From an uncultured Allomuricauda sp. (lineage in GTDB: Bacteria; Bacteroidota; Bacteroidia; Flavobacteriales; Flavobacteriaceae): 58,150 nucleotides of DNA. Of the stretch, positions 43,722 through 52,251 are shown piece by piece. The stretch lies in contig NZ_CAKZYF010000123.1 of NCBI RefSeq assembly GCF_937884665.1, positions 1 to 58,150 of the forward strand, written 5' to 3'. Each line of letters opens with the position of its first letter. Position 1 is the stretch's first letter. The notes under the pieces were generated by a model, which was not told the origin of the DNA, ran no database searches, and saw only the letters and a program-made list of their open reading frames with translations. Position numbers and translations under genes: made by a program.

Positions 43722-43729
43722 TATTTTTG
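43722..43729 (+). promoter_or_regulatory. Candidate -7 element for the DUF3109 gene
   Basis: TATTTTTG, a perfect TAnnTTTG match, with a predicted start near 43736, 10 nt before the ATG. The -33 element is not at the normal distance. Confidence 0.4.
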
Positions 43730-43745
43730 TGAAAAAGGGTGATAG

Positions 43746-44318
43746 ATGTTCCAGATAGGTAAGACCATAGTTTCCGAAGAAATCATGGAAAACGACTTCG
43801 TTTGCAACTTGAACGCTTGCAAAGGTGCTTGTTGTGTTGATGGGGAGTACGGTGCACCCTTGGAGGATGGGGAAACCGAAATTTTGAGCGATATTTTTGA
43901 ACATGTAAAACCATATCTGCGTCCCGAAGGTATTGCTGCCATTGAGCAACAAGGAGCTTTTGTAAAAGGAGAGGACGGCGAATGGGAAACTCCTTTGGTG
44001 GACAAAAGTGAATGTGCCTATGTCGTCTTTTCTGATAATGGCATTGCTAAATGTGGCCTGGAAGATGCCTACAATGCCGGTGCCACCCACTGGAAAAAAC
44101 CGATATCCTGTCACTTGTATCCTATTCGAACTCGGGAATATTCCCAATTTACAGCGGTCAACTATCACAAATGGGAAATCTGCGATCCAGCTTGTAGCTT
44201 GGGAAATGAATTAGAGGTTCCAATTTATAAATTTGTAAAGGATGCCTTGGTCCGTAAATTTGGGGAGTCCTGGTACAAGGAACTCGAGCTCGTAGCGACG
44301 GAACGGGCTAAACTGTAG
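43746..44318 (+). CDS. DUF3109 cysteine-rich protein
   Basis: 190 residues with many cysteines arranged as in DUF3109: FVCNLNACKGACCVDGEYGAP, given in two parts in the family, DKSECAYVVF, GIAKCGLEDA, ISCHLYPIR and WEICDPACSLG. The spacing suggests an Fe-S or zinc centre, akin to the YkgJ type. Its function is unknown. The 3' end overlaps the LytS-type kinase gene on the other strand by 11 nt. Confidence 0.93.
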   Translation: MFQIGKTIVSEEIMENDFVCNLNACKGACCVDGEYGAPLEDGETEILSDIFEHVKPYLRPEGIAAIEQQGAFVKGEDGEWETPLVDKSECAYVVFSDNGIAKCGLEDAYNAGATHWKKPISCHLYPIRTREYSQFTAVNYHKWEICDPACSLGNELEVPIYKFVKDALVRKFGESWYKELELVATERAKL

Positions 44319-46263
44319 GGATTTCCAAAACCACTTTAGTACCCTTTGGATGTCCTTCCTTATCAAATAGGTCAACAATTTGCACATCAAATTTGTTCTG
44401 ATAGTCCCTCGCAAAATTGGCCAAACGCTCTTTGGTGATGCGTATACCCACCGACTTTCGCTTAAGCACCCTATTTTCTTTATTGGCTTGCGCAGCAGTG
44501 CGGCCTATACCATTGTCGGTAATCTCAATGGTAATATGATGGTCGCCATTTTTTTTGATGTTGAGATGAATCTGCTTCTCTCCTTCTTTGGGTGAAAGAC
44601 CGTGCCATAACGCATTTTCCAAGAAGGGTTGCAACGTTAGCGAAGGCACTTTAATGTTGTCTGGAGACACATCCTTGTCCATGGATATTTTAAAATCGAT
44701 TTCATTCGAAAAACGGATATTCTCTATGTTCATATACAGTTCAACGGTTTCCAACTCGTCCGATAATGGAATTTCCCGGACAGAGGAAGCCTCTAAAATT
44801 TTCCTCACCAGTTTGGAGAACTTATTGAGATAGTGAACTGCATTTTTTTGTTCATTGTTGATGATGTAAAGCTTGATAGAATTCAAAGAGTTGAACAAAA
44901 AATGCGGGTTCATTTGACTACGGAGCATATTTTGCTCCAAGCTAAGCACCCGTTTTTCGTTTTTGCTTTGGTATTGCCGGTAAAGAATGTAAAGAATAGA
45001 TGAAATAAGACCCACGATCAGCGCACTGACCAACAAGGTGGTCTGGTTCTTTCTGAGTCGCAAGCGGACTATTTCGTTCTCCTTGGCCAATACAGAAATT
45101 TGATTGTTCTTTTTTTCAGCCTCATACCTTACGATAATATCGGTCATGTAGCGTAAATTGGTCGCACTGGCAATTTTATCATCGTATTCATCTGCCTTCC
45201 GGTAATGTTCATAGGCTTCTTTGTAATTACCCTGGGCCAATTCATAGTCGGATAATTTTTGATAGCCGTAAAGCACATTGCTGGGCATATTATGGTTCTG
45301 GGCCATCTGAATGCCATCCCGAATAAAGGTTTCAGCCCTGGTATAGTCCCCTAGTTCGGTATGGGCCCAACCGGTATTTATGAAAACGGAGGACGTTATA
45401 AAAAAATCCCCGATGTTGTGCGAAGCTTCGTGTAGTGGTTCCAGGAGCACGAGGGCAGCATAGGGCATACCTTGTTTTAAATAGATCTGTGCCAAACTGT
45501 TTTTGCAGATGGTCCTACCGTAATCCGAGTCTATTTCTTCGTTGTACGCCAAAGAATTTCGATAGTTTTCCAGGGCGCCTTCCAAATCTTCCTTAAGCTC
45601 CAAGCACTCCCCTATGTTTTGATGGTTTATGGCCAATCCCAACTTATTGCCGAGTTCTCCTTCAAGCCGAAGTGCCCTTCTAAATTGGGTTATGGCAAGA
45701 TCGTATTGCTCTAGTGTTTTGTAAAGATTGCCAATGGAGTTTAGTGAAATGTTGATGTGTCTTTTTATGTGGTGGGATGGATTTTCAACCGCTTCGGCCA
45801 TTTCCAACGCTTTTTGATGATAATCCAAACCGGTTTTTATTGCATCTGTTCTGCGATTTACCACCCCCAACATATTCAAGCTAAGCACTTTGAATTCAGT
45901 ATTGTTTACTTTTTCAGATATCTCAAGAGCTTCTTGATGTAAATCCAAGGCTTTCTGAAATTGGGACATATTCCTATATCTCCCGCCCAGCTGATTTAAG
46001 GCATAGGCCAAACCCTCCATGTAGTTTACCTCTTGACAACGATTGGAAAAGTAGCGCATCAGGGTAGTGTCCAAACGGAATCTTTCCAATTCGGAGTTTA
46101 AGGTCAAGAAGGTTTTGGGCTTTGCAAGGGTCAACTTTTCAACTTTCTCCCTGAAGTCCTGCGGTACGTTCTGCGCAAAGGCATACGAAACCGACCAAAA
46201 TAAGACTTGGAGCAGGATGAGAAATTGTTTGGCTCGTCGGAAGGTCTTGGTTCTGTTCAACAA
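44308..46263 (-). CDS. TPR sensor histidine kinase (LytS/YehU type)
   Basis: 651 residues. After a signal/anchor (about 10-30) come TPR repeats (about 60-370: LNQLGGRYRNMSQFQKALDLH, then LNMLGVVNRRTDAIKTG and further units). One transmembrane helix is at about 400-420 (LLVSALIVGLISSILYIL). The His_kinase domain follows with MNPHFLFNSLNSIK, and an HATPase with ITDNGIGRTAA. A periplasmic TPR sensor feeding a LytS-type kinase is typical of Bacteroidota. The response regulator gene lies 23 nt upstream and is transcribed first, so they form one operon. Confidence 0.94.
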   Translation of the reverse strand: MLNRTKTFRRAKQFLILLQVLFWSVSYAFAQNVPQDFREKVEKLTLAKPKTFLTLNSELERFRLDTTLMRYFSNRCQEVNYMEGLAYALNQLGGRYRNMSQFQKALDLHQEALEISEKVNNTEFKVLSLNMLGVVNRRTDAIKTGLDYHQKALEMAEAVENPSHHIKRHINISLNSIGNLYKTLEQYDLAITQFRRALRLEGELGNKLGLAINHQNIGECLELKEDLEGALENYRNSLAYNEEIDSDYGRTICKNSLAQIYLKQGMPYAALVLLEPLHEASHNIGDFFITSSVFINTGWAHTELGDYTRAETFIRDGIQMAQNHNMPSNVLYGYQKLSDYELAQGNYKEAYEHYRKADEYDDKIASATNLRYMTDIIVRYEAEKKNNQISVLAKENEIVRLRLRKNQTTLLVSALIVGLISSILYILYRQYQSKNEKRVLSLEQNMLRSQMNPHFLFNSLNSIKLYIINNEQKNAVHYLNKFSKLVRKILEASSVREIPLSDELETVELYMNIENIRFSNEIDFKISMDKDVSPDNIKVPSLTLQPFLENALWHGLSPKEGEKQIHLNIKKNGDHHITIEITDNGIGRTAAQANKENRVLKRKSVGIRITKERLANFARDYQNKFDVQIVDLFDKEGHPKGTKVVLEIPTV

Positions 46264-46286
46264 ATAATACTAGTTTCTTTTTTCTT

Positions 46287-47021
46287 TTACAGCAAGTCCA
46301 AAAAATCGGACTTTTTCTGTCGGGAGACGGGTATTTTGTGATTGGATTCCAATACTACATACCCATCCGTTTTTAGAAATTCCTTTATTTTGTTGAGGTT
46401 GATTATATATGAATTGTGTATTCTAAAAAAGCTATGGTCGGGCAAAAGGGTATTTACTTCTTTTAATTTTTTGGTCAACAATATTTTTTGTCCGTCGCTT
46501 AAAAAAATTGTGCTGTAGTTTCCATCAGATTCGGCATAAAGAATATCATCACTATGTAAAAATACTAATTTGCCGTCAGTATTGATGGTTATCTTTTTAC
46601 TTGCGGATTCTGCATTAAAATTCAAGAGGATCTTTTCCAGTTTTTCAGCGGTGTAATTTTTGGCATTGAATTTTTTTATCTTGGTAATGGTGTGGCGCAA
46701 ATCATCTGAATCGATGGGTTTCAACAAATAATCTATCGCTTCATTTTTCAATGCTTGAAGCGCATATTGATTGTACGCCGTAGTGATGACCACAGGGAAA
46801 TCTTTATTCTTCAAGGTCTTTATGAACTGAAACCCGTCCATCGCAGGCATTTCAATATCCAAAAACAAACAATCTGGCGTGTTTTGCTCGAGGTAATCCA
46901 ATGCCTCATGGGCATCGGTAAAAGAAGCAATGATATCCACTTCATCACTCAAATTTGTCAGTTCCCAACTCAAACTTTGAAGGGCTTTGACCTCATCATC
47001 TACGATTACTGCTTCTAACAT
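46287..47021 (-). CDS. LytTR family response regulator
   Basis: 244 residues. The receiver domain (about 1-120) has the acidic pocket IVDDEVKA, phospho-acceptor DCLFLDIEMP (Asp near residue 54), TTAYNQYA and the lysine in DYLLKPID. A LytTR DNA-binding domain (about 140-240) has LYAESDGNYSTIFL, FFRIHNSYIINLNKI and VPVSRQKKSDF (PVSR). It binds DNA and pairs with the downstream TPR kinase. A -7 element on the same strand lies at 47044-47051. Confidence 0.95.
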   Translation of the reverse strand: MLEAVIVDDEVKALQSLSWELTNLSDEVDIIASFTDAHEALDYLEQNTPDCLFLDIEMPAMDGFQFIKTLKNKDFPVVITTAYNQYALQALKNEAIDYLLKPIDSDDLRHTITKIKKFNAKNYTAEKLEKILLNFNAESASKKITINTDGKLVFLHSDDILYAESDGNYSTIFLSDGQKILLTKKLKEVNTLLPDHSFFRIHNSYIINLNKIKEFLKTDGYVVLESNHKIPVSRQKKSDFLDLL

Positions 47022-47043
47022 GTTCGGGGTTATTACTTCAAAT

Positions 47044-47051
47044 CAAAAATA
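47044..47051 (-). promoter_or_regulatory. Candidate -7 element of the LytTR operon
   Basis: On the minus strand it reads TATTTTTG, predicting a start near 47037, 16 nt before the LytTR ATG. A -33 element is not convincing. Confidence 0.4.
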
Positions 47052-47299
47052 TGATATTCTGTTCAACGTTTTTAAAATTATGTGTTATTGGATTATATCT
47101 ACTTATAAATGGCGTAAAATATGGCATAACGGGAGTTTATCGGTTTTTTCCCACAATACGTCCCTTCCCATACCCTATGTAGGTTTTGCCGAAATAAAAA
47201 AGTATCCATTCATACAGAAATACAGGTCGTTTATACATGAAGTTTCTTATTCAGCTACCAGTATGTCTATCTTGCCTTCGTTAACCTCACCAAACGAAA

Positions 47300-47419
47300 A
47301 TGAGAAAGTGTATCATTCTATTTTTAATTCTTGTAGTGGTTTTAATATTGGCTGCATCAGCCGAGAATAAACAGCTGGAATTGGAATCTGATTGGAACGA
47401 AATCGTAATAAAGGATTAA
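47300..47419 (+). CDS. 39-residue exported or membrane micropeptide next to the LytTR system
   Basis: ATG at 47300 opens a 39-residue ORF: basic start MRKC, a 15-residue hydrophobic run (IILFLILVVVLILA), then AASAEN, a plausible signal-peptidase site, and an acidic/charged tail ending NEIVIKD. It lies divergently from the LytTR/LytS genes, 278 nt between starts. LytTR systems often control or sense peptides, so a target or ligand is conceivable; this is inference. The ORF is too short for most gene finders. I do not recognise a family. Confidence 0.5.
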   Translation: MRKCIILFLILVVVLILAASAENKQLELESDWNEIVIKD

Positions 47420-47654
47420 CTCTAAGGAATTAGCCTTAGGGTGTGGTCATTGCCAAAATACGTACGGCCAGAGCAACCAACCTCAAGAGTGGAACTGCTT
47501 AAAATATAATTCTTGGTTTTCAACCTTCAAATTGGATTTTAGGTTTTGGGGGAACTACCTAAAAGTTTAAGAGAGGGCTTGATGAATTAAGATAGGCCGT
47601 ACCGTTTGGCGATATCCATAAAGGCATTCAGCAACGCAATTTTCATAAGTAGTC

Positions 47655-47700
47655 AAAGACCAAAATAGTATAGCTATGCTATGCATTTTGGTCTTTTTAT
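47655..47700 (+). terminator. Strong terminator in the gap before nrdB
   Basis: AAAGACCAAAAT (47655-47666) is the perfect reverse complement of ATTTTGGTCTTT (47685-47696), a 12-bp stem. The 18-nt loop contains a further ATAGCTAT palindrome, and a T-rich tail follows. The nearest plus-strand gene ends 236 nt earlier, so its natural transcript is not obvious. Confidence 0.8.
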
Positions 47701-47785
47701 TGTTTAACCTATCCATAAAAAAACGCAGCGCGATACTTTTTAAAGAATCTAGAAAACATAACGTGTGAGCCTAGATTTCAACAAG

Positions 47786-47816
47786 TTGTGTTAAAAACTT
47801 TGGTCTTTTATACTTG
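47786..47816 (+). promoter_or_regulatory. Candidate nrdB promoter
   Basis: TTG at 47786-47788, a 20-nt spacer, and TATACTTG at 47809-47816 (7 of 8). The start would be near 47823 with an 86-nt leader. Confidence 0.4.
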
Positions 47817-47908
47817 AAACAAACTTTAGAATCCAACGACAATTTTAAATCTTTGTTAATCCGGGCATTAAACAGTTTCATCCATCACTTAATTTTTACG
47901 ATAACATT

Positions 47909-48895
47909 ATGTCAATAGCGGTAGAACCTATTTTGCAAGAAAACGAAGATCGATTTGTAATTTTTCCAATACAGCACCACGATCTCTGGGAGTGGTACAA
48001 AAAGTGTGAAGCTTGTTTTTGGACTGCCGAGGAGATTGATTTACACCAGGATTTAGCAGATTGGAACACCAAACTTAACGATGACGAGCGCTACTTCATC
48101 AAACATATTTTGGCATTTTTTGCAGCTTCCGATGGTATAGTCAATGAAAATCTGGCGGAAAATTTCGTAAATGAAGTACAGTATTCAGAGGCAAAGTTCT
48201 TTTACGGGTTCCAGATAATGATGGAAAATATCCATTCTGAGACCTATTCCCTATTGATTGACACCTATGTTAAGGATGAAAAAGAAAAAGGGGTTCTTTT
48301 TAAGGCCATTGAAAATTTTCCAGCCATAAAGAAAAAGGCAGATTGGGCCCTTAAATGGATCGAATCGCCCAGCTTTGCAGAACGTTTGATTGCTTTTGCC
48401 GCGGTAGAAGGTATTTTCTTTTCCGGTGCATTTTGTTCTATTTTTTGGTTGAATAAGAGAGGGCTTATGCCAGGGCTTACCTTTTCCAATGAGTTGATAT
48501 CCCGTGATGAGGGGATGCATTGTGACTATGCCGTGCATTTGCACAACAACCATTTGATCAACAAAGTGCCCAAAGAACGAATCACAAGCATTATTGTGGA
48601 TGCCTTGAATATTGAAAGGGAATTTATTACGGAATCACTACCGGTCAGTTTGATTGGCATGAACGCGAAATTGATGACCCAATATCTGGAGTTTGTGACA
48701 GATAGGCTTTTGGTAGAATTGCAATGCGATAAGGTCTACCATGCCACCAATCCATTTGATTTTATGGATATGATTTCACTACAAGGAAAAACTAATTTCT
48801 TTGAAAAAAGAGTATCAGAATACCAAAAAGCGGGGGTCCTGAACAAAGAAAAGGATGCCGATTCCCAGAAGATAAGCTTTGATGCTGATTTTTGA
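47909..48895 (+). CDS. nrdB: Class Ia ribonucleotide reductase, beta subunit (R2)
   Basis: 328 residues. The diiron/tyrosyl radical site is complete: Asp76 (FFAASDGIV), Glu106 and His109 ([13 protein letters not shown]), radical tyrosine Tyr113, Glu167 ([11 protein letters not shown]), Glu201 and His204 ([10 protein letters not shown]). The segment [19 protein letters not shown] is strikingly like eukaryotic R2, as known for Bacteroidota. It supplies the radical to NrdA for dNTP synthesis. The order nrdB-nrdA is separated by 124 nt containing a terminator-like hairpin. Confidence 0.97.
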   Translation: MSIAVEPILQENEDRFVIFPIQHHDLWEWYKKCEACFWTAEEIDLHQDLADWNTKLNDDERYFIKHILAFFAASDGIVNENLAENFVNEVQYSEAKFFYGFQIMMENIHSETYSLLIDTYVKDEKEKGVLFKAIENFPAIKKKADWALKWIESPSFAERLIAFAAVEGIFFSGAFCSIFWLNKRGLMPGLTFSNELISRDEGMHCDYAVHLHNNHLINKVPKERITSIIVDALNIEREFITESLPVSLIGMNAKLMTQYLEFVTDRLLVELQCDKVYHATNPFDFMDMISLQGKTNFFEKRVSEYQKAGVLNKEKDADSQKISFDADF

Positions 48896-48912
48896 ATAAC
48901 CCACCAGAAAAG

Positions 48913-48939
48913 ACCCTCGATGTTCCATCGGGGGTTTTT
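48913..48939 (+). terminator. Terminator/attenuator between nrdB and nrdA
   Basis: ACCCTCGATG pairs with CATCGGGGGT around a TTC loop (10 bp, one T-G), followed by TTTT. It sits 18 nt after the nrdB stop and 80 nt before nrdA. It probably reduces but need not abolish read-through. Confidence 0.75.
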
Positions 48940-49019
48940 AATGATTTAAAGTGAAAAAGTGATGCTTCTAGTTTGAACTTAAGATAAAAAACAGAAAAGT
49001 TTAAAAATAATCATAGCCT

Positions 49020-51497
49020 ATGTTTGTAGTAAAACGAGATGGAAGAAAAGAGCCTGTAATGTTCGATAAGATAACAGCCCGGGTCAAAAAGCTTTGTTAT
49101 GGTTTAAATGGTCTGGTGGACCCGGTGAAGGTGGCCATGCGCGTCATTGAAGGTTTGTACGATGGGGTTACTACCTCTGAGTTGGATAATCTGGCTGCAG
49201 AAATTGCCGCCACTATGACCACAGCACATCCGGATTACGCAAAGTTGGCAGCCCGTATTTCCGTTTCCAACCTACATAAAAACACCAAGAAATCCTTTTC
49301 GGAGACAATGAAGGATTTATATGAATACATAAATCCCCGAACAGGAAAAAAGGCTCCGCTGCTATCTGATGAAGTGTATAAGGTAATCGCTGAAAATGCG
49401 GAAACCCTGGATTCTACCATTATTTATAATCGGGATTTTGGCTATGATTATTTTGGTTTCAAAACCTTAGAACGTTCCTACCTGTTGAAACTCAACGGTA
49501 AAATCGTGGAACGCCCACAGCAAATGTTGATGCGTGTAGCGATCGGGATACATCTCAATGATTTGGGATCAGCTATTGAGACCTACGAATTGATGTCCAA
49601 AAAGTACTTCACGCACGCGACACCTACCTTGTTCAATTCCGGTACACCCAAACCACAAATGTCCTCTTGCTTCTTGTTGACAATGAAGGAGGACAGTATT
49701 GATGGCATCTATGATACACTAAAGCAAACTGCAAAAATTTCACAATCTGCCGGTGGCATTGGGCTTTCCATACATAACATTAGAGCTACTGGGTCGTATA
49801 TCGCCGGAACCAACGGAACCTCAAATGGTATTGTGCCTATGTTGCGGGTTTTTAACGACACAGCGCGATATGTAGACCAAGGTGGAGGTAAAAGAAAGGG
49901 GAGTTTTGCCATTTACGTCGAACCTTGGCATGCCGATATCTTCGATTTTCTTGACCTTAAAAAGAACCATGGGAAAGAAGAAATGCGGGCCCGTGATTTG
50001 TTTTATGCCATGTGGGTACCGGATTTGTTCATGAAACGTGTAGAGGCGGACGCTGAATGGACGCTGATGTGTCCGAATGAATGTCCAGAATTGTTCAGTA
50101 CACATAGTGAAGACTTCGAGGCACTATATACCAAATATGAATCTGAAGGAAAAGGCCGAAAGACCATAAGGGCTAGGGAATTGTGGGAGAAGATTTTGGA
50201 GTCTCAAATAGAAACGGGTACGCCTTACATGCTCTACAAGGATGCTGCCAATAGAAAAAGCAACCAAAAAAACTTGGGCACAATCCGTTCATCCAATCTT
50301 TGTACCGAAATTTTGGAGTACACCTCTCCAGATGAAGTGGCCGTATGTAATTTAGCTTCCATTGCGCTTCCCATGTTCGTGGAAAAGGGTGCGTTCAATC
50401 ATCAAGAACTGTATCGTGTTACCAAGCGGGTCACCAAAAACCTGAATTGCGTAATAGACCGCAATTACTATCCGGTGAAAGAGGCAGAAAATTCCAATAT
50501 GAGGCACAGGCCCATTGGTTTGGGCGTTCAGGGGTTGGCCGATGCATTTATTATGCTGCGACTCCCTTTCACCAGTGATGCGGCAAAAAAGTTAAATCAA
50601 GATATTTTTGAAACCTTATACTTTGCTGCTGTAACCGCATCCATGGAATTGGCACAAGAAGAAGGTCCATACTCCTCATATAAAGGTTCGCCCATATCCA
50701 AAGGAGAGTTTCAATACAATCTTTGGGGTATCAAAGATGAAGAGCTATCCGGACGGTGGGACTGGGCTAAGTTGAGAAAAGACGTGAAGAAACACGGTGT
50801 TCGTAATTCCCTTTTGGTAGCTCCTATGCCTACAGCTTCAACCTCACAGATACTAGGGAACAACGAATGTTTCGAACCCTATACTTCCAATATTTATACC
50901 CGTAGGGTTTTATCTGGTGAATTCATAGTGGTGAACAAGCACCTTTTGGAGGATTTGGTAAACTTAGGGCTATGGAATGAGAATTTAAAGCAGGAACTGA
51001 TGCGGGCCAATGGGTCCATTCAGCATATTGATGGCATTCCAAAAGATATTAAGGAACTGTATCAAACGGTATGGGAACTCAGTATGAAAGACATAATAGA
51101 TATGAGCAGGCAACGGGGTTATTTTATAGACCAAAGTCAATCGTTGAATTTGTTCATGGAAAATGCCAATTACGCTAAACTCACCTCTATGCATTTTTAT
51201 GCTTGGAAAAGTGGTCTAAAGACGGGAATGTATTATTTGCGAACAAAAGCAGCGGTAGATGCTATTAAATTTACTTTGGACAACACCAAGAAGAAAGAAG
51301 TTCCAGTAGGTGTGGCAGCAGAAGCAGAGATCAATGCGTCAACTCCAAAAGCGGCCGAGGGTATAAAAGTGGAGGCAACGCCCGTGTCCCAACAAGAGGT
51401 GGATATACAACCTATGTCACCTGAAGAGATGAAAGAAATGATCGCACGTGCCAAAGAAGGAGAGACAGACGACGACTGTCTGATGTGTGGATCATAG
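49020..51497 (+). CDS. nrdA: Class Ia ribonucleotide reductase, alpha subunit
   Basis: 825 residues. An ATP-cone regulatory domain is at the N-terminus ([20 protein letters not shown]). Catalytic cysteines are in [13 protein letters not shown] (Cys217), [10 protein letters not shown] and [34 protein letters not shown] is the substrate loop. The C-terminal redox pair DDCLMCGS is present, preceded by a long Ala/Glu/Val-rich linker (about 765-810). The complete set implies an aerobic, ATP/dATP-regulated enzyme acting with NrdB. A terminator follows the stop. Confidence 0.97.
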   Translation: MFVVKRDGRKEPVMFDKITARVKKLCYGLNGLVDPVKVAMRVIEGLYDGVTTSELDNLAAEIAATMTTAHPDYAKLAARISVSNLHKNTKKSFSETMKDLYEYINPRTGKKAPLLSDEVYKVIAENAETLDSTIIYNRDFGYDYFGFKTLERSYLLKLNGKIVERPQQMLMRVAIGIHLNDLGSAIETYELMSKKYFTHATPTLFNSGTPKPQMSSCFLLTMKEDSIDGIYDTLKQTAKISQSAGGIGLSIHNIRATGSYIAGTNGTSNGIVPMLRVFNDTARYVDQGGGKRKGSFAIYVEPWHADIFDFLDLKKNHGKEEMRARDLFYAMWVPDLFMKRVEADAEWTLMCPNECPELFSTHSEDFEALYTKYESEGKGRKTIRARELWEKILESQIETGTPYMLYKDAANRKSNQKNLGTIRSSNLCTEILEYTSPDEVAVCNLASIALPMFVEKGAFNHQELYRVTKRVTKNLNCVIDRNYYPVKEAENSNMRHRPIGLGVQGLADAFIMLRLPFTSDAAKKLNQDIFETLYFAAVTASMELAQEEGPYSSYKGSPISKGEFQYNLWGIKDEELSGRWDWAKLRKDVKKHGVRNSLLVAPMPTASTSQILGNNECFEPYTSNIYTRRVLSGEFIVVNKHLLEDLVNLGLWNENLKQELMRANGSIQHIDGIPKDIKELYQTVWELSMKDIIDMSRQRGYFIDQSQSLNLFMENANYAKLTSMHFYAWKSGLKTGMYYLRTKAAVDAIKFTLDNTKKKEVPVGVAAEAEINASTPKAAEGIKVEATPVSQQEVDIQPMSPEEMKEMIARAKEGETDDDCLMCGS

Positions 51498-51540
51498 TTT
51501 GTACTGTACTTATCAGTATGTGATAGTGTTTATTAATTAA

Positions 51541-51588
51541 AATACCTCGGGTAGCTCGTTGCTGTTACAACTTCCGAGGTATTTTTTT
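51541..51588 (+). terminator. Terminator after nrdA
   Basis: AATACCTCGG (51541-51550) pairs with CCGAGGTATT (51574-51583), 10 bp, followed by a T-run up to 51589. The loop is 23 nt. On the other strand only a short T-run follows, so it may partly serve the convergent minus-strand gene too. Confidence 0.8.
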
Positions 51589-51597
51589 TGTGAAAAT

Positions 51598-52251
51598 CTA
51601 CGATAAGGACCAAGCGCGACCTTGTGTAAGCGTCTCTGCACTCTCACAAGGGACATATTCTCCCGGTATGGGTAAATAGGCCAATACTTCCTCACCCACG
51701 TATTTTGAATTCTTATAGGCCCAAACCGAAATATCCCGTATAGAATGAGCGAACGAATATTGGGCGATTTCGTTGTCTAAAACGGCACTTCCATTCTGTT
51801 CTACGGTCATGAAATACGACTCAATAGCCTTATTATGGGCTTTTTCCACGTCTTTAGGACGTTTCTTCAAATAGGTTTTTAACGCTGGAATCCAGTTTTC
51901 CTCATTTAAATCGCCCAAACTTTCCTTTTCGGATTTTGCTAAAACCTTTCCAAAGAATTCGTTCATTCCCAATCTTAAAAAGTCTTGGTGCTCGGGAGGA
52001 AGGACATCTTTGGCCATTTTATCCACAAAAACATGTAAATTCAATTCTGTTGCGGAAGGGGTATCGGTTTTGGGCAGAATAATATCGAGTAAGGTATGTA
52101 TGGCGACACCTTCATCTTTTGTAAAAAAGCTAGGTGTCCAGTCCAGTATTTTTCTGTTGCTACAGCTTTGTATCAATCCCAGCAGCGTTGGAGTTGCTGC
52201 AGCGTAACCAAAAGCTAGCCCCATGTTTTTTAATGCAGTTCTTCTTTCCAT
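51598..52251 (-). CDS. Gluconate 2-dehydrogenase subunit 3 family protein
   Basis: 217 residues. A twin-arginine-like N-terminus ERRTALKNMGLAFGYAAATP leads into a hydrophobic core, ending with a cysteine in LIQSC. Family features are HTLLDIILPKTDTPSA, FLRLGMNEFFG and a C-terminal LPIPGEYVPCE. It acts as a small partner subunit of FAD-dependent GMC sugar or alcohol dehydrogenases exported by Tat. Its ATG overlaps the stop of the GMC gene by one base, so the pair is translationally coupled. Confidence 0.93.
   Translation of the reverse strand: MERRTALKNMGLAFGYAAATPTLLGLIQSCSNRKILDWTPSFFTKDEGVAIHTLLDIILPKTDTPSATELNLHVFVDKMAKDVLPPEHQDFLRLGMNEFFGKVLAKSEKESLGDLNEENWIPALKTYLKKRPKDVEKAHNKAIESYFMTVEQNGSAVLDNEIAQYSFAHSIRDISVWAYKNSKYVGEEVLAYLPIPGEYVPCESAETLTQGRAWSLS

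Larger units (their letters stand above)
47420..47908. other. 489-bp intergenic stretch between the micropeptide and nrdB
   Basis: No ORF with good evidence lies here. It contains a short hairpin CTAAGG/CCTTAG (47423-47440 region), a weak promoter-like TTAGGTTTT, a strong terminator hairpin at 47655-47696 and, after it, the nrdB promoter region. Between 47441 and 47655 nothing protein-coding stands out; a small RNA ending at the terminator is possible. No NrdR box was seen before nrdB. Confidence 0.5.

Noticed and set aside
47587..47646. Minus-strand 19-residue ORF (MKIALLNAFMDIAKRYGLS)
   Set aside because: Too short, no promoter found and a strong terminator structure lies just upstream; could be chance.
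47701..47908. NrdR box or cobalamin riboswitch upstream of nrdB
   Set aside because: No match to the NrdR consensus and no cobalamin-box-like conserved element was seen.
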